From Motacilla alba alba (lineage: Eukaryota > Chordata > Aves > Passeriformes > Motacillidae), in NCBI RefSeq assembly GCF_015832195.1, contig NC_052046.1, positions 20,638,161-20,702,160 on the forward strand: 64,000 nt of DNA. Direction: 5' to 3'. Positions within the stretch are counted from its first letter, which is position 1. Each line of letters opens with the position of its first letter. A program made the translations under genes and the position numbers. Under the pieces are notes generated by a model. That model did no database searches. It was not told where the DNA came from and saw only the letters and a program-made list of their open reading frames with translations. Shown piece by piece: positions 1 to 18,092 of the stretch.

Positions 1-869
1 CTAATGATAAAGAGAGACCAAAACACAATGACAGTTAATATGTGAGGTATTTGAAGTCATGATCATGACTGATTACTTGGGGTCCAAATTCCAAGGAGTG
101 TTATGAGTACATTCTCCCAAATGTATCTCGTGCAAAACACATGACTTTTTAAGTAGGATGTAGAAGTATGTGCCCCTTCCCAGATGAGTGCTTAAAAATC
201 ACATTGGTCTGTCTGTCAAAACAAACAGAAAAGTGACAATGTTGAAAGGACTGTGTCAAAATTCAAAACCCAATGGGCCTGTGAGGTTTCATAATCTACA
301 GAGAATGTTAGCAAACAAGCAACAAGGACTAAACTTTGAGTTTAAGAGCATCTTCCTTCTAGTACTAATTGAAGACACAATCTTGAATTGATATGTAAGA
401 TGTCATCTGAGAAAGATCTTCCAGCTACTGGTACCAGAAGAAAACACTCCCTTTTGTGGAGTTATAGCAAAAATTCTACCAAGATGGACTATACTGGATC
501 CCAGAAATGGAAGTGAAAGAAGTTGCCTTCAGTAATACTGAATCACTAAAAAAATAATAAACCCCAGTAAAATTTGACAAAAAGACTGTACACTTCCAAG
601 GAAAATGAAAATAAAACATCCAGATAAGCCAAATGAGGAAAAATTATCTTCCATTACTAAATGCTTCTAGAATTTCTGACTGCCTTTGTGGAAGTCATGA
701 AGGCAAGTTATATGTGCTTGTCTGATAAGGCTCTTCCCAAAAAATCCTTAGAATATTTTTTCTCTTTTTTTTATAATTATCCTGAAAAATATAAAAGGAG
801 TAGTTTAGAGTGGGTGTTATGTTGCACTAAACAGTTATTTAGTTGTTGTTTTGCACTGGGTGATTGGAA

Positions 870-1280
870 ATGTGCACAGAGTAGTCTTTATATTACACTG
901 AACATCTTATGTTATATCACGTGGTTTGTTCTCCCTTTCTCCCACCACATGGTCTGTTCCTCACCCACCCCTCTGCCCAATACCCCCTGGTGGATTATTC
1001 CCTGGTCAATCCCTCCTCTTGCCCCTCTTCACTGGTATCCCATTGGCTGTGGGCCTCTTCCTCTGCCCCCATTCCTGGGGTATAAAAGTCCCCTGCCATC
1101 AGGCACAGTGCTCCTTTCCATGCGGGTTTCCCTTGTGGTGGTTCTCAAGACAATAAACAGAGGACATTTGTCCCCACGTGGAGAAGAGCGTTTATCGTCT
1201 TTTACGTTCGTCCATGTAAGACCGTGTGGGCTGGGGTACATAGCTAGCAGGAGTGGACCCTCAACAGCCTGAGAGACACA
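870..1280 (+). mobile_element. LTR-like segment (probable ERV solo LTR or fragment)
   Basis: A GC-richer block inside AT-rich intron shows the order expected of a retroviral LTR on the plus strand. There is an inverted CCAAT (ATTGG) near 1042, a TATA box TATAAAAG at 1081-1088, and a polyadenylation signal CAATAAAC at 1151-1158 within a U5-like stretch. The right end may be the ...CTCAACA at about 1266 or the GAGAGACA at about 1278. I could not find a matching target-site duplication, so both ends are approximate. It is antisense to ADAMTS6. The open frames across it show no protein features. A CpG-rich single-copy enhancer or promoter is the alternative. Confidence 0.55.
1081..1158 (+). promoter_or_regulatory. 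TATA box and AATAAA of the LTR-like segment
   Basis: TATAAAAG (1081-1088) is followed 63 bp later by CAATAAAC (1151-1158). This is the compact U3-R arrangement typical of LTRs. An ATTGG box lies about 40 bp upstream of the TATA. Activity is not shown. Confidence 0.5.
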
Positions 1281-2317
1281 GTTTTTCAAGTGGGTAGATT
1301 AATTCTGTCAAAGCTCAACTATCACAATGTGTGAAAAACCTCATGGCACTAACTAAGAACTACTACATTCCAGTAAGAAAGACATCCTTAGTTTTCATTT
1401 CCATTTGATAAAACCACGCTTATATTCTCCCAAGGTCTTCATATAACCAGTATGTTTACAAAATGTTTTTGCTTCTCTGACCAAAAGGAAACATAATTTC
1501 TTGTTAATAATCACTGAAAAATTTAAAAACATGTATATATTGAGTGTCAACAAGTGTGTAAGCAGATAAAACAGTTCTATAATCGTTTTATTTGTGATAT
1601 GCATTGTTTTGAGTATGAAAAGAAAACTTCATATCTTGCATTCCAGAGAAAATTAGCAAGGTTTGCCATTGGTTTAAATGGGAGGAGTATTCAACTCTTC
1701 ATTTTTTAAGTCCACTCTTGTTTTCCTTTTCATGTTTCTGTCAGAAATTAATATAAACACACATATAAAAATGTTTATAGTACTATAAGGATTTTAATAG
1801 TCTATATTTCTGGAACCCATTAACAGAAAAAAAAAAAGCAACTTTTCTCATTATATTAAAATGGTATCATCAGTCAAGACAGTCTGCCAAGCTATACAAC
1901 TAAAATTCATACCAGAAAGAAGCCTAGTACTTTTTCACAATCCTGATTAATTATCACAACCAGAAGTTTAGCAGAGTTTGAATCTTTAAATTAGAATGAT
2001 TTTGTTCAAAATCATTACATGATCTTGCTGCATAAAAGCCTAGATGTGATAACAGAGTGAAAAACTACTTTACATAACTAGCATGTGATACCTGAGGGAG
2101 AGAAGGAGCTAATTTAGGGTATAGTGACACTGTAGCTTACGGGCATTTTCATAAGAGGCAGGAAACAAAACAATGAGGCACAGGTGAAACGTCCTCTGCG
2201 AAATTTTCCCATTAATCCTTTACTTAGCCATCCCTGACAGAAAATGTACTAATATTCAGTGGTCAGAGATCCTACCTCCGTTATTACCAATGAGCTAACA
2301 CAGTGAAATCTCCTTAC

Positions 2318-2522
2318 CTCTGACCAGTCCAGAGCAACCCACTGTGGGGGGCAGGACTGGTTGTTGCAGGGCTCTTTTTCAAGAGGCCGGTGTGTTAAAC
2401 AGTTGGCAGCGTCCAGCGTCTCCTCCTCTGAAGGCCCAATCTTTCTGATGCAGAGAACTGTTCGTGAACGCATTCCTCCATCACAGGTCTTACTGCACTC
2501 TGACCAATCTCCTATAAACCAT
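2318..2522 (-). CDS. ADAMTS6: ADAMTS6 exon: TSR3 and start of TSR4
   Basis: A 205-nt exon, the largest here. After completing a Glu codon it encodes [60 protein letters not shown] and WVALDWSE, ending in phase 0 at GTAAGG. This is a whole third TSR and the opening WxxxxW of TSR4. CSKTCD lacks the final Gly of the O-fucose sequon. The frame runs on past the donor for about 20 codons to a stop, but the donor is strong and the family continues WSECTPKCG in the next exon. That exon is not found in the 2317 bases to the left. ETLDAANC differs from remembered human ETLDYSGC. Confidence 0.95.
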
Positions 2523-6208
<3,686 letters not shown>

Positions 6209-6392
6209 TCATTAATTAATCATTCTTGCACTTCTAATTTTTGAGTATAATTGTATTTCACCTATTGATTATTAATTCTACCATCCCACTTTATTTGGCC
6301 AAAGTCTACAGCAGTGAGAATTTAATTTTTTCATTTTCCTTTAATTTTAGGCTGTCCCACTCAGAGAGGAATTTAAGATTCTGTTGTTTTCT

Positions 6393-6431
6393 AAAAAAAA
6401 AAAATTTAAAAAAAAAAAAAATATATATATT
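6393..6431 (+). repeat. Poly(A) and (AT)n tract
   Basis: Runs of A broken by TTT, followed by (AT)n. Low-complexity sequence. Confidence 0.85.
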
Positions 6432-6650
6432 TATAGATTTACTAGAAGTTTGTTTTTATTTGTATATTGCACAAAATCCATTCTCTATCTGCCATCCTCT
6501 CCTAGTAAAGACACTTAAATTTCCAAAGAAAACATCACCAAATAGGATGTGGTCACACTTCAATGCAGAGCTATTGCTTATGTATTCTGGTTTAAAACAA
6601 ACCAGCAATACTGGGAAACAGTATTACATTTTCATATATTATCCTACAAT

Positions 6651-6732
6651 TTTTTATTTTTTATTATATTTAAATTATTATTATATTTTAATATATGTTA
6701 TTATATTTTATTATATTTTTTCAATAAAATAA
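6651..6732. repeat. AT-rich low-complexity (TTA/TATT)
   Basis: About 80 bases of nearly pure A/T with repeated TTATTATATT words. It makes the open frame that spans it meaningless. Confidence 0.8.
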
Positions 6733-7221
6733 TAGAACTATAATTAATTCTGTATTTGACTGGCACTTCCAGTTCCTCTTTTATTGTTAACCATCAACAG
6801 GGTAATTTGGAATTGATCATTATTGCCAAAGCACAGAATATCGCTGCCAAGGCAACATTATGAGGTAGTTTATTAAGCATATTTTAAAAAATCAGTAAAG
6901 AACCACAGCTATTATTGTTGCAATACACACTGCCTTCCTCCTCTTTTAAAAAGATGCTGTAAGATGATGATTATAATTTTAAAAATGTGTCTTTGCAATT
7001 CACGTGGAGTTTTTATTGAACATGCATAGTTATAAAACTGAAATAATGGCATTATTTGTACTTAAAAGCTGCAAAAAGTCCTGTACCTTTCTTCAAAAGA
7101 GAAGCAATTATTTAACTTATTCCAAAATGTGACATGAATATAATTAAATGGAGATTAAAACCTCCTGCCTTCAAATATCTGCTAAATTTACCTTACAGCC
7201 ATCTCTTCATTTTAAGACATG

Positions 7222-7660
7222 CATAGAATCATAGAATGACTTGGTTGCAAGGGACCTTAAAGACCACAGAGTTCCAAAACCCAGACTGTGGGCAGGAGCC
7301 CTTCCACTTGACCAGGTTGCTCAAAGACCCAGCCAGCCTGGCCTTGAACACTACCAGGAGTGGAGCATCCACTTCACTGGACAACTTGTTCTGTGTCTCA
7401 CCAACCTCACAGTTAAGGACTCTTTCCTAATATCTAATCTAAACCTGCTTTCTTTCCGTTTGAAGCCATTCCCACTTGTCCTGTCACTAAATGCTCTTAG
7501 AAAAAGTCCCTCTCCATCTTTTTTTGTAGGCTCCCTTTGGATCCCAGATGCCTGCAATTAGGTAGATCACAGCTAAGCTGTCTCTTTTTCAGGCTGAACA
7601 AACCCAATTCTATCAGCTTTCCCCTGTAGAAGAAAATAATATCCTCCTTTGGCTCTTGAA
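7222..7660 (-). mobile_element. CR1 LINE, 3' end fragment
   Basis: The plus strand begins ATAGAATCATAGAATG, the reverse complement of the CR1 3' octamer tail. The segment after it is recognisable CR1, ending with the SLEKR/DRTSGNGF region of the reverse-transcriptase C-terminus read on the minus strand. RFRLDIRKESLTVRLVRH (7351-7557 region) matches the remembered CR1 protein end, with substitutions. It is heavily 5' truncated, as usual for CR1, and has no coding capacity. The right boundary is approximate. It lies in the same orientation as ADAMTS6. Confidence 0.88.
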
Positions 7661-9587
7661 AAATAAGTGAAAGATCTAAATATACAAGAAGCTGTGACAA
7701 GATTCACCTTGAATACTATAATCAATGCAAAAACTGCCAACAGAAACAATAATTCAAATCTGACCTGACAACATAAGTAGGAATATTTCTAGCAATTTTC
7801 TGCTAACATTTCACCACAATAAGAAATAGTATTTAACAGGCCTAGACAAACAGCAATGCCAGTAATGTGGCACTGCTAGCTGATATACTATTCATGTTGA
7901 GTTCTGACTAATCATTTATCCTTTCTATCACAAACTGCCTTAATTCTCTTGGTTGAATAGGCTGAATGTGGACTTCATAATGATATTTTCCTCAAATACA
8001 TTTGGTTCAAAATAATTTATCCACACTTTAGAATTAAGCATTGTAATAAGGCATACCATTCTCACAAATGTACTTATTGGATAGCATTGATATTAATGCT
8101 ATATTTTTACTGCATTTCCTACTGGCATCAGACATACTTCCTTCTCGAATTTGGCTAAAAATTGGCACTCTAAGCAAATTGATTTTTGAGGAATTTTGTA
8201 ATAGGAGTTTACAAAATAAGTTTACAAAAATATTGTAAACTTCTATGATTGCCAAGTATCACTCAGCTTAAAAAAATTTGCAATTGTGTCATTAACTGAA
8301 TGTTGTTCAGGTAGCATATCACCTGTAAGACAGTACTCACCCTATTCCCTTATAGTGAAGAATCTTTAATTGATGCCAGGAGATATATTGATCCATTTTT
8401 TAAAAGTTCTGCAGCATCTTGTCACACAGTATATAAAATTAACATCACTGCTGTCTAATTTTAATATTATTTATTAAAAATTGCAGATAAAAAAAAGAGA
8501 TAATAACTTTTAGGACAAGAAAAATAAACAGAAAAATGTAAAAGTGCTGATTTTACCCAGACAACAGATACAACTTGGTTATGCCTCGTATTGAAAAATT
8601 ATTTTTAAATTATGAACTCTTCCCTGAGTATATGGTCTCTTTTAAAAGTAATCTAAAAAGCACAGATAAACATGTTCATTTAAATACTGGGGGGAATAAT
8701 TACAAGCAGTTAGACAGAAACATTCTGCTTTCAAATCTACAGATTTTTAATTTATAATAAAAGACATAAAATGTCCTCATGACTGGTCAATGCAATCCTA
8801 AAAGAAAACAAAACTCCAGTGGTTTAGTGACCATAATCTCCTGAGAACTGAAATGCTTTGCAGATTTCAATTCCCAAATAGTCTGCATGACTTTCAGCAG
8901 CCAAATTTTAAATTACATGGAGCACATTTTATTCTTGAATTAAAATTGAAGCATGTAAATGCTGTATCTATTTTTAAAAGCAATCCCAAAAATTGTGGCT
9001 TGTGATTGCAACAGTTAATTATAAAGATGCCAGTACCAATACATAGTGAAACTTGCATCTCTAAAACTAGTGCATGCTGGTTAACCCAGACATACTTTCT
9101 GAGCTCACTCATCAGATCACAAGATGTTCATCTCAGAGCCAAACTTATATTTTCTTTGATCAGGAAAAGTATGTTTTATTTGCCTAAAGATAGTTTCATA
9201 ATTCATCTGAGGGCATGAAAGAAAAACATAGTAGGCATCACTCTAAATGAGTTATGAGTAGCAAAGAAAACTGAACAGCAATCAATTTACTTATGATAGT
9301 AATACTATGCTGCCTACTTTATAAAAAAAAGCCATGAATATCTGAGATATTTAATCCATCTGGAGATGAACTCTAATAGAATGAATGAAATCCTGACCAA
9401 TTCTTAGGCCGACTGGCAAATTCCAGATAATAAATGCTGTCATTTGTTGCCATAATAAACATGAAAGAAATTAAAAAGAGAGTAGGCAGTTATTTGGGTT
9501 ATTTTTAATTGCATAAAATATAAAAAACATAAAGAAAGACTTTGTTCCTTTGCTAGATTTTTTTAAAAAACTATACTACCAGAAGTT

Positions 9588-9610
9588 CACAAGTATTAAG
9601 AATACTTGTG
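9588..9610. repeat. Perfect 10-bp inverted repeat (hairpin)
   Basis: CACAAGTATT, three-base loop AAG, AATACTTGTG. The arms are perfect complements. No T-rich tail or gene end nearby suggests a function. Confidence 0.85.
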
Positions 9611-10120
9611 GATCTGAACAGAGTAATACACTTTTTCTTGGGAAGTTACCAGATATAAGGAAGGATATGTCTGAGAATTAATAAACTATAATTCTGTGAT
9701 CTGCAAGTGATATATTTGCCCTTTCCTTTCAATTTCCAGAATTTTCATTGTATTGTTTCAGTTCCTATTTCTACATATCTCATTTTTCATTTTTTCTGTG
9801 TTTCTAATTAAATAATATACAGGTCCTTAAAGAAAATCTTCTGTTGTTGCCATTAATTTTTTTCTGTTTTCCCTGTGTTTTCTCCTTTCCCCCTCCTCTC
9901 TCTATAGATAACTTAGCACTGTACATTGCACTATTTTCTGGAATTGCTTTCATATCCTCTTGTCCAAGTCGGCCACTGGCTATAAATACCTACCTATATG
10001 AGATAATAACAAACTTTTCTTCTGAAAACCCTTACCTCAGAATAGAAGAGCTTTTACTGTATCTTAAGAAAAAACAGGAATTAATATGAAGAACACATGT
10101 AGATCAGCTTTACATTATGT

Positions 10121-10160
10121 AATGTGTGTGTATATTTATTTATTTATTATATATAATGCA
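10121..10160. repeat. TG/ATTT/TA simple-repeat cluster
   Basis: A short (TG)n run leads into ATTT units and then (TA)n. Confidence 0.75.
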
Positions 10161-10619
10161 TATTATAGATACCTTTTTTCCCAGAAAAAAAAAGAACTAG
10201 CTGAGACACTATAGATTTATATTCTAAAGGAAAATTTTTCAATACAGAAAATATAGATTCTAGAGTACAAAATATAAATTCCAGAGTACAAAAAGAAGAG
10301 CTGTAATTTTGGATCCCTAAGCCTAAGAAAAATAATTATATTAAAAATCTGTGAAATTATATTTTCATCCTATATATGAGCACAGGGATCCTACATAAAC
10401 AAGACTTCTCTGTCACCAGACATGCCTTTTTAACTATCTGGTTAATCTAAAGATCCTCTCTTAAAGAAAAAAAAATTAAAATATCAAAATAGATCTCAGA
10501 CTTTGGAGATTTGGTTTCTTCTTGATTCCATGTACAGTGAGCATCAAGGTCAGTGGCAGAAAAACTATGTGTACCTTTCTCCTTTAACATAAGTGACACC
10601 ACAAAATACAGTTTACAAT

Positions 10620-12720
10620 CTCTCATAGAATGGGTCAGGTTGGAAGGGACCACAGTGGGTCATCTGGCTCAAATTCCCTGCTCAAGCAAAGTCATCCTGG
10701 AGCACATGGCACAGGATTGTGTCCAAACACTTCTTGAATATCTGCAATGAGGGAGAATCAACAACCTCTCTGGGCAACCTGCTCCAGTGCATAGTCACCT
10801 GCACAGTAAAGAACTTCTTCTTCATGTCCAGCTGGAACTTCCTGGGCATCAGTTTATGCCTCTTGTTCCATTGCCTCTTGTTCCACTGATTGGTGTTACT
10901 AAGAGCCTGGATCCATCCTTTTGTCAGCATCCTCCGTATCTCCATGTCAGGAGTTCCATGTCTCTGTTGTCCTGAGGAGCCCAGAAATGGACACAGCACT
11001 CCAGGTGAGGCCTCACCAGGGCTGAGTAGAGGGGCAGGATCACCTCCCTCCACCTGCTGGCAATGCTCTTCCTAACGCCCCCAGGATACCATTGGCCTTC
11101 TTGGCCACCAGGACACGCTGCTGGCTCATGGACAGCTTCTTGTCTACCAGGACCCCCAGGTCCTTCTCCACAGAGCTGCTCCCCAGCAGGTCAGCCCCAG
11201 CCTGTGCTGGTGCCTGTGCTGGTGCCTGGGTTCCCACGTGCAGGACCCTGCACTTGCCCTTGCTGAATTTCAGATGGTTCTTCTTTGTCCACCTCTCCAA
11301 CCTGTCGAGGTTCTTCTGAAGGGCTGCACAGCACTCCAGGGTATCAACCACTGCTCCCAGCTCTGTGCCCTCAATGAACTTGCTGAGCAGGCATCTGCCC
11401 GGCAAGCCATTGATGAATAAGCTAAATAAAACTGGGCCCAGTATTAAACCTTGGGTGACACCACCAGTGCCAGGCCTCTAACTAGACCCTCTGCCACCAA
11501 TTATGACCTTCATCGGCTGTTCTTCAAGTCCACACCTGAGTTTGCCAATGAGAACATTGTGAAAGGGTATTGAAAGCCTTGCTGAAGTCAAGGCAGACAA
11601 TACCCACTGCTGTCCCCTCATCCATCCAGGTAGCTCTTTCATTGCAGAAGGCAATCAAACACCTGATTACCTTTAGTGAACCCATGCTGACTACTCTGAA
11701 CACCTTGTTGTCTTCCATATGGACACAGATGGCCTGCAGAGGTGCTCTGTCATCTTCACAGGGATTCTGGCCCATCATTCCCTGGGTCCTATTTCTTGCC
11801 CATTTTGAAAACTGGGGTGACATTTTCTTTATTCCAGTCCTCAGCATCTCTCCTGATCTTCATGATATTGCAACGGTGATCATGAGCAGCCTTGCTGCGA
11901 TGTGCACCAGCTCTCATCACTCATGGATCCATTTCATCAGGGCCCATGGACTTGAGTAGGTCTATCTAGTTGTTTCAGACCAAATCCTGCTTCCCTAATA
12001 AATTATCTTCCTCCCAACATTCCTCCACCCTGGTCTCCTCAGTCAGGGATCCTTGAGGCCCAGTCTTGCCAGTGAAGACTGATGCAAAAGCACTCAGTAA
12101 CTCTGCCCTCTCATCTTCCCCTCTTACCAGGGTCCCGTCTCCATTTAATAATGAGCCCACATTATCTTTTTTATTTTCTTTTGTTATTGATGTATTTGAA
12201 AATACTCTTTTTATTGTGCTTGACATCCTTAGCCAAGTTGAAGTCTAGCTGGGCACTGGCCTTTATAGTCTCCTTTGCATTTACCCTGACCACCTCTCTA
12301 CATTCACTCCAGGTGGCCTGACCCTGCTTCCATCTCCTGTGTATTTCCTGCTTACACTTCAGTAATGACAGTAGCCTTCATTCATCCATCCATCCACAGA
12401 GATCTCTTACCCCATTGGCCCCACTTTCTCATTGTGATACATTGTTCCCAAGCCTGGAGTGAGTGATCCTTGAATATCAATCCACCCCTATTCCCAACAG
12501 GGCCTGTTTCCATGGGATTCTCCCAAAAAGATCCCTAATGAGGTTAAAGTTAGCTCTTCTGAATTCCACAGTTATAATCTTTCTTGCTGTCCCACTACCT
12601 CTTCATTTAATACAGAATTCTACAATCTTATGGTCACTACAGCCAAGGCTGCCTCTCATACAAGATTTTTTCACTTTTAGAGGAAATCTATACATGTAAC
12701 TGTTTCTTTCATGAGCTCTA
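10620..12720 (-). mobile_element. CR1 LINE, long 5'-truncated copy with RT remnants
   Basis: A minus-strand CR1 of about 2.1 kb. From its 5' side it reads: pre-RT region around 12226-11975 (VGSLLNGDGTLV, AFASVFTGKTG); the RT core near 11700-11560 (GTAVGIVCLDFSKAFNTL); the C-terminal RT region at 11405-11040 ([45 protein letters not shown]); and the extreme C-terminus at about 10880-10690 ([20 protein letters not shown]). The 3' tail ends at CTCATAGAATGGG on the plus strand. Stops and frameshifts between these blocks show it is dead. In the RT core the usual Asp of LDFSKAFDT is Asn. Its 5' limit near 12.7 kb is uncertain. Confidence 0.9.
11195..11232 (+). repeat. Short tandem duplication inside CR1
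   Basis: Near-identical 12-bp units of the type GCTGGTGCCTGT occur in tandem and would encode repeated APAQ on the minus strand. They are an expansion within the CR1 coding relic. Confidence 0.7.
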
Positions 12721-15527
12721 ACTTACCTCCTAGATCATTCTATTGAGAATACAGGGGACAGCAAGTATAATGTCTACTGTGAAGGGCTCATTGATTTCAG
12801 GTGTGTGAGTGAGTTTTTATATGAGGTAATGAATTTCCTTGAATGCTTCAGAGGTCAGAAATTCCAGAGAGCTATACAACAATAATGAACACATAATGAG
12901 CAAGTAAGAGTGTAATATATGCTTTGAGTTGCTCAATACCATGAGAGAGAATGGAATGGAATACAAAGCTCTGGCATTGTATTAAACTGTCATAAACATG
13001 AAACCTTTCTTCTCCTTCCTATGATCTCATTTACTATGCTCTTCCTATTCTTCAAAGTCAAGAGAGGCCCTATAAGAGAGGTCCTTTTTCAAAAGTTAAA
13101 GCATTTTTTATTCTTCTGATGTGACTATTCAGCACAGCAGAGATGAACACAATACAGAAGTCCAATGGAAAAGACAGCATGTTACTATTCAGTCAGACTG
13201 TAGGTTTCTCCTAGCTTGCTCTTAGCTCATTCCTTGACTCCTGACGGCTCTAGTCACCAAGATAAGCATACTGCAAGTCTAGGAAGAGCTGAATGCAGTG
13301 GATTGCTCTTAAAGCACTATGAAGAAGAAACAGCACAAAAAATCAGTCACTTCTGCAATATAAAGTACTCCAAAACTATTTAAACTTTGCACTGCCACAA
13401 TGTCTTTATGCTCTGCTTCATGATATTCAACACATATGCTCAAGTTCCCTTTGGTTACTACATCAAGTAATACCCATGTTTTAAGAGTCACTAAGCAATT
13501 AAGAAATGCTTAAGTCATTAAGCAATGCAGATACAGATAAACTGATTTAGAAAGAGCTAGACTAAAGCAGCACACAGTGGACATAAGGCAGCCTGTTAAT
13601 ACAGTCTCTGGTCAAGTCTCTGCTTAATAGGATATTTACATTAGCTAAATTTTCCAATTAAAGTCTCTATCTCTTCAACCTTTGTCACCCATTTCTTTTT
13701 CCTGACTCAGCTCCTCTTTAGAATTGTGTCTTATTTTGGCACACAGTGAAATGCATTTCATAAAGTGACAGAAATTGCAGGAGCAGGTTCTCTCATGGAG
13801 GAAGTAGATACATGTTTAAATATGAATTATAGCTACAATGAAATATATGTTTATTAGTAGAGTGCTCAGGGAAAATAAATGACCACAGTATATCCTTTTA
13901 TTAAATTGAAAGAGAGGAGATAAAATGCCTGGTTCGGCCACCATAAACTACCAAAGGAAATCTCTCCTCCACCTCCTCTGAATTTAAGTTAATAAATATA
14001 TGCCACTGTAAGGGATTCACAAATCTTCCCTTGAAATCTAATTAATTACATCCAAATTTTTTTTAATCTCGACAAGTGCCTACTCCTTCAGAGCCAATTA
14101 TTTTTTCCACTGTACTTTGTCAAATGCATGAAATGACAATGACCTTCACAACAGGATATCCATGGCTACAATCTTGTCTCTACCTAAATCAATGGGAGTT
14201 TTCCCAGGACTTCAGAAAGATCATTAGCACATTACCATCACAAGAAATAGGATCTGACAATACCTTTAAGGTTCTGATAGTTGGAGCTTACTTCCTCTAT
14301 GAGCTAGGCACTTCTCTTCTTTATACTTCTCCTTTAAAATGTTTTTTTCTATTGTCACACTTAGCATTACTAAAATTGTATTTTAAAATCAATCTGTCAC
14401 CCAGGAATCCAACAAACGAATAATAAAAATATCAGAGAAAGTTGGCATTCTTTATTTTGTTTCAAGACTTTCTCTTGTGGCACAGAAAATAATTTATGCT
14501 ATTCTTTGTGTATTATGTATGGCTAGGCTGTATTTAAACTGCATACAACTAGTAACAGCCACAGCAGCTTCCAGCAGAAAGGTGAGGCATGACAAATACC
14601 TCGCACAGACAGAAAAAAAAGAAAGCAACAAGTATTTGGTCCAAAGGCTCTTTAAAAAAATGGTGTCTCTTCTTGATAAGGGCTGTCCATGGTGCCGTAG
14701 ATACTGATATTCTGAGATGCATTTAAAGCACTCTTCCATATCTTCTGGAACAGAGGTATGTTGGGGAGATGATTCATTGAGTCTCCAGAGAGAAGAAAGA
14801 TACTGTTCACACAGCACTTCTACTCACCAGTTCTTGCAGCAGCAATGGTGTTGGCTTTGAAGGAAGCCAACTGTTCTGCTCTCCCAGCCAGAGGTAAAGA
14901 ATTGCATTGGTGGCCACTAGAGGGAGGATTAGGAATATAGTAAGTTGTCGGCAAAAGCCACCCATGATGAACCACATGGGACAACCTACAAATCCCCCAC
15001 TGCTGCCCAAGGGCAACAAGTCTCAGATACTGCTACGGGCTGGCAAGTAAAATCCAATTGTTATCATCTTCTACAGAGGAGCTGCCAGTGTGCATCCTAA
15101 ACTTTGGTGGCTGGAGAATAGGAGGGCTGACTAGGATTGTGTGAAGGACACCTACAAACACACAAAGACACATCTCTTTATTTACAGATGCCTATTTTGC
15201 CTGCTCGCTTTTAATCTCCTTACTTAAAACTTCTGATGTCCTGTATCAACAAAGCTTCTGGGAAAAACAAACATACCAGCTTCAAGAGAGTCTCAGAAGT
15301 ATCAGCAGAGAGAGACACTGTGCCAAGACATGCTGTATTTAACAAAAAGATCTGAACATATTAAAGGTACTTGAAAACAACAAAATCCGCTGTGATTAAA
15401 ATAAATGTTCATTAAGATCTGAGGCATACCTGAAAGAAATGTTTTTAGTTAGTCACCTAGATAATTATACAGTGAAGTGTATCTTGCAATTCAGTTTACC
15501 CTGTAGCTTGACTGACTGGTGTCTTAC

Positions 15528-15666
15528 CTCCTGCACAAGTGGCAGAACATTCTGACCAAGGCAGATGATTCCATGCAAAGCCAACCTCATTGTCTCCACT
15601 GCCAGTGCGAGAGATCGGAACATTGAATTTATATTTTATCCCCAAATTCTGTTCCTGCAGCAGAAT
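15528..15666 (-). CDS. ADAMTS6: ADAMTS6 exon: spacer end and start of TSR2
   Basis: A 139-nt exon encoding [36 protein letters not shown] and [10 protein letters not shown] plus one base of the next Gly. The first two thirds complete the spacer; [13 protein letters not shown] opens the second TSR. The acceptor follows TTTTCAACTACAG and the donor is GTAAGA. CSATCA departs from the CxxS/TCG O-fucose sequon at the last position. The neighbouring exon upstream ends LIVM, so this join reads LIVMILLQEQ, against remembered human LIVMVLLQEQ. Confidence 0.94.
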
Positions 15667-17615
<1,949 letters not shown>

Positions 17616-18087
17616 TTAAAAAAAAATACAAGCCACCTAAAAATTGGAAGCAGCATTTATAATGGAGAAGCCATTGTAAATTAATCTACTAATCTGCTAG
17701 AAGTATGTGAGCCTCAGCTCTATATCACTGTTCTTTCAAGCTATATAAAGCTTTTTCTTTAGCCCTGGTGAAAATATCCCTCATGTAAATCAACAATTTT
17801 GCCTCAGCAATAATCTTTAATGTGCAGATTATTTTGCAGGTTTCAACATGCAGATGCTGCATGAGATGAACCAGAATGCCTCATGCAACTTGAACTATAA
17901 CATGAGATACATGCACTTCTGAAATGCATAATCTATTATCAACCTCATCTTTACATTAAGAGGCTGGGGCATGGAATAGGTATCACAGACAATGTGCAGA
18001 GGTAAAAAAAAGAAGGAACATTGAGTCTGACATATGGTACCAGTCAGCTGTTGTTTTGTTGCCTATGTTCACTGGTTCTTTTTTTGC

Positions 18088-18092
18088 CTTAT
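18088..18092 (+). repeat. Target-site duplication, left copy (CTTAT)
   Basis: CTTAT directly abuts the TG end of the LTR and is repeated after the CA end. Confidence 0.85.

Larger units (their letters stand above)
1..2317 (-). other. ADAMTS6: ADAMTS6 intron (3' side), partial
   Basis: The sequence follows the GT donor at 2317-2316 and runs to the left edge. I find no exon for the rest of TSR4 here. The only structured part is the GC-richer LTR-like segment near 870-1280; the rest is unique-looking AT-rich DNA. Confidence 0.8.

Noticed and set aside
661..1272. 203-codon plus-strand open frame
   Set aside because: It crosses AT-rich intron into the LTR-like block, is Pro/Leu-rich from C-rich DNA, and shows no domain.
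2249..2317. Coding extension past the donor of the TSR3 exon
   Set aside because: A strong GTAAGG donor sits at the conserved exon end and the extension does not resemble TSR4.
6241..6732. 163-codon plus-strand open frame
   Set aside because: Runs through poly(A)/AT low-complexity sequence and gives Lys, Ile, Tyr and Phe runs only.
14076..14423. 115-codon plus-strand open frame
   Set aside because: Inside an intron, no recognisable domain, splice context or conservation evidence.
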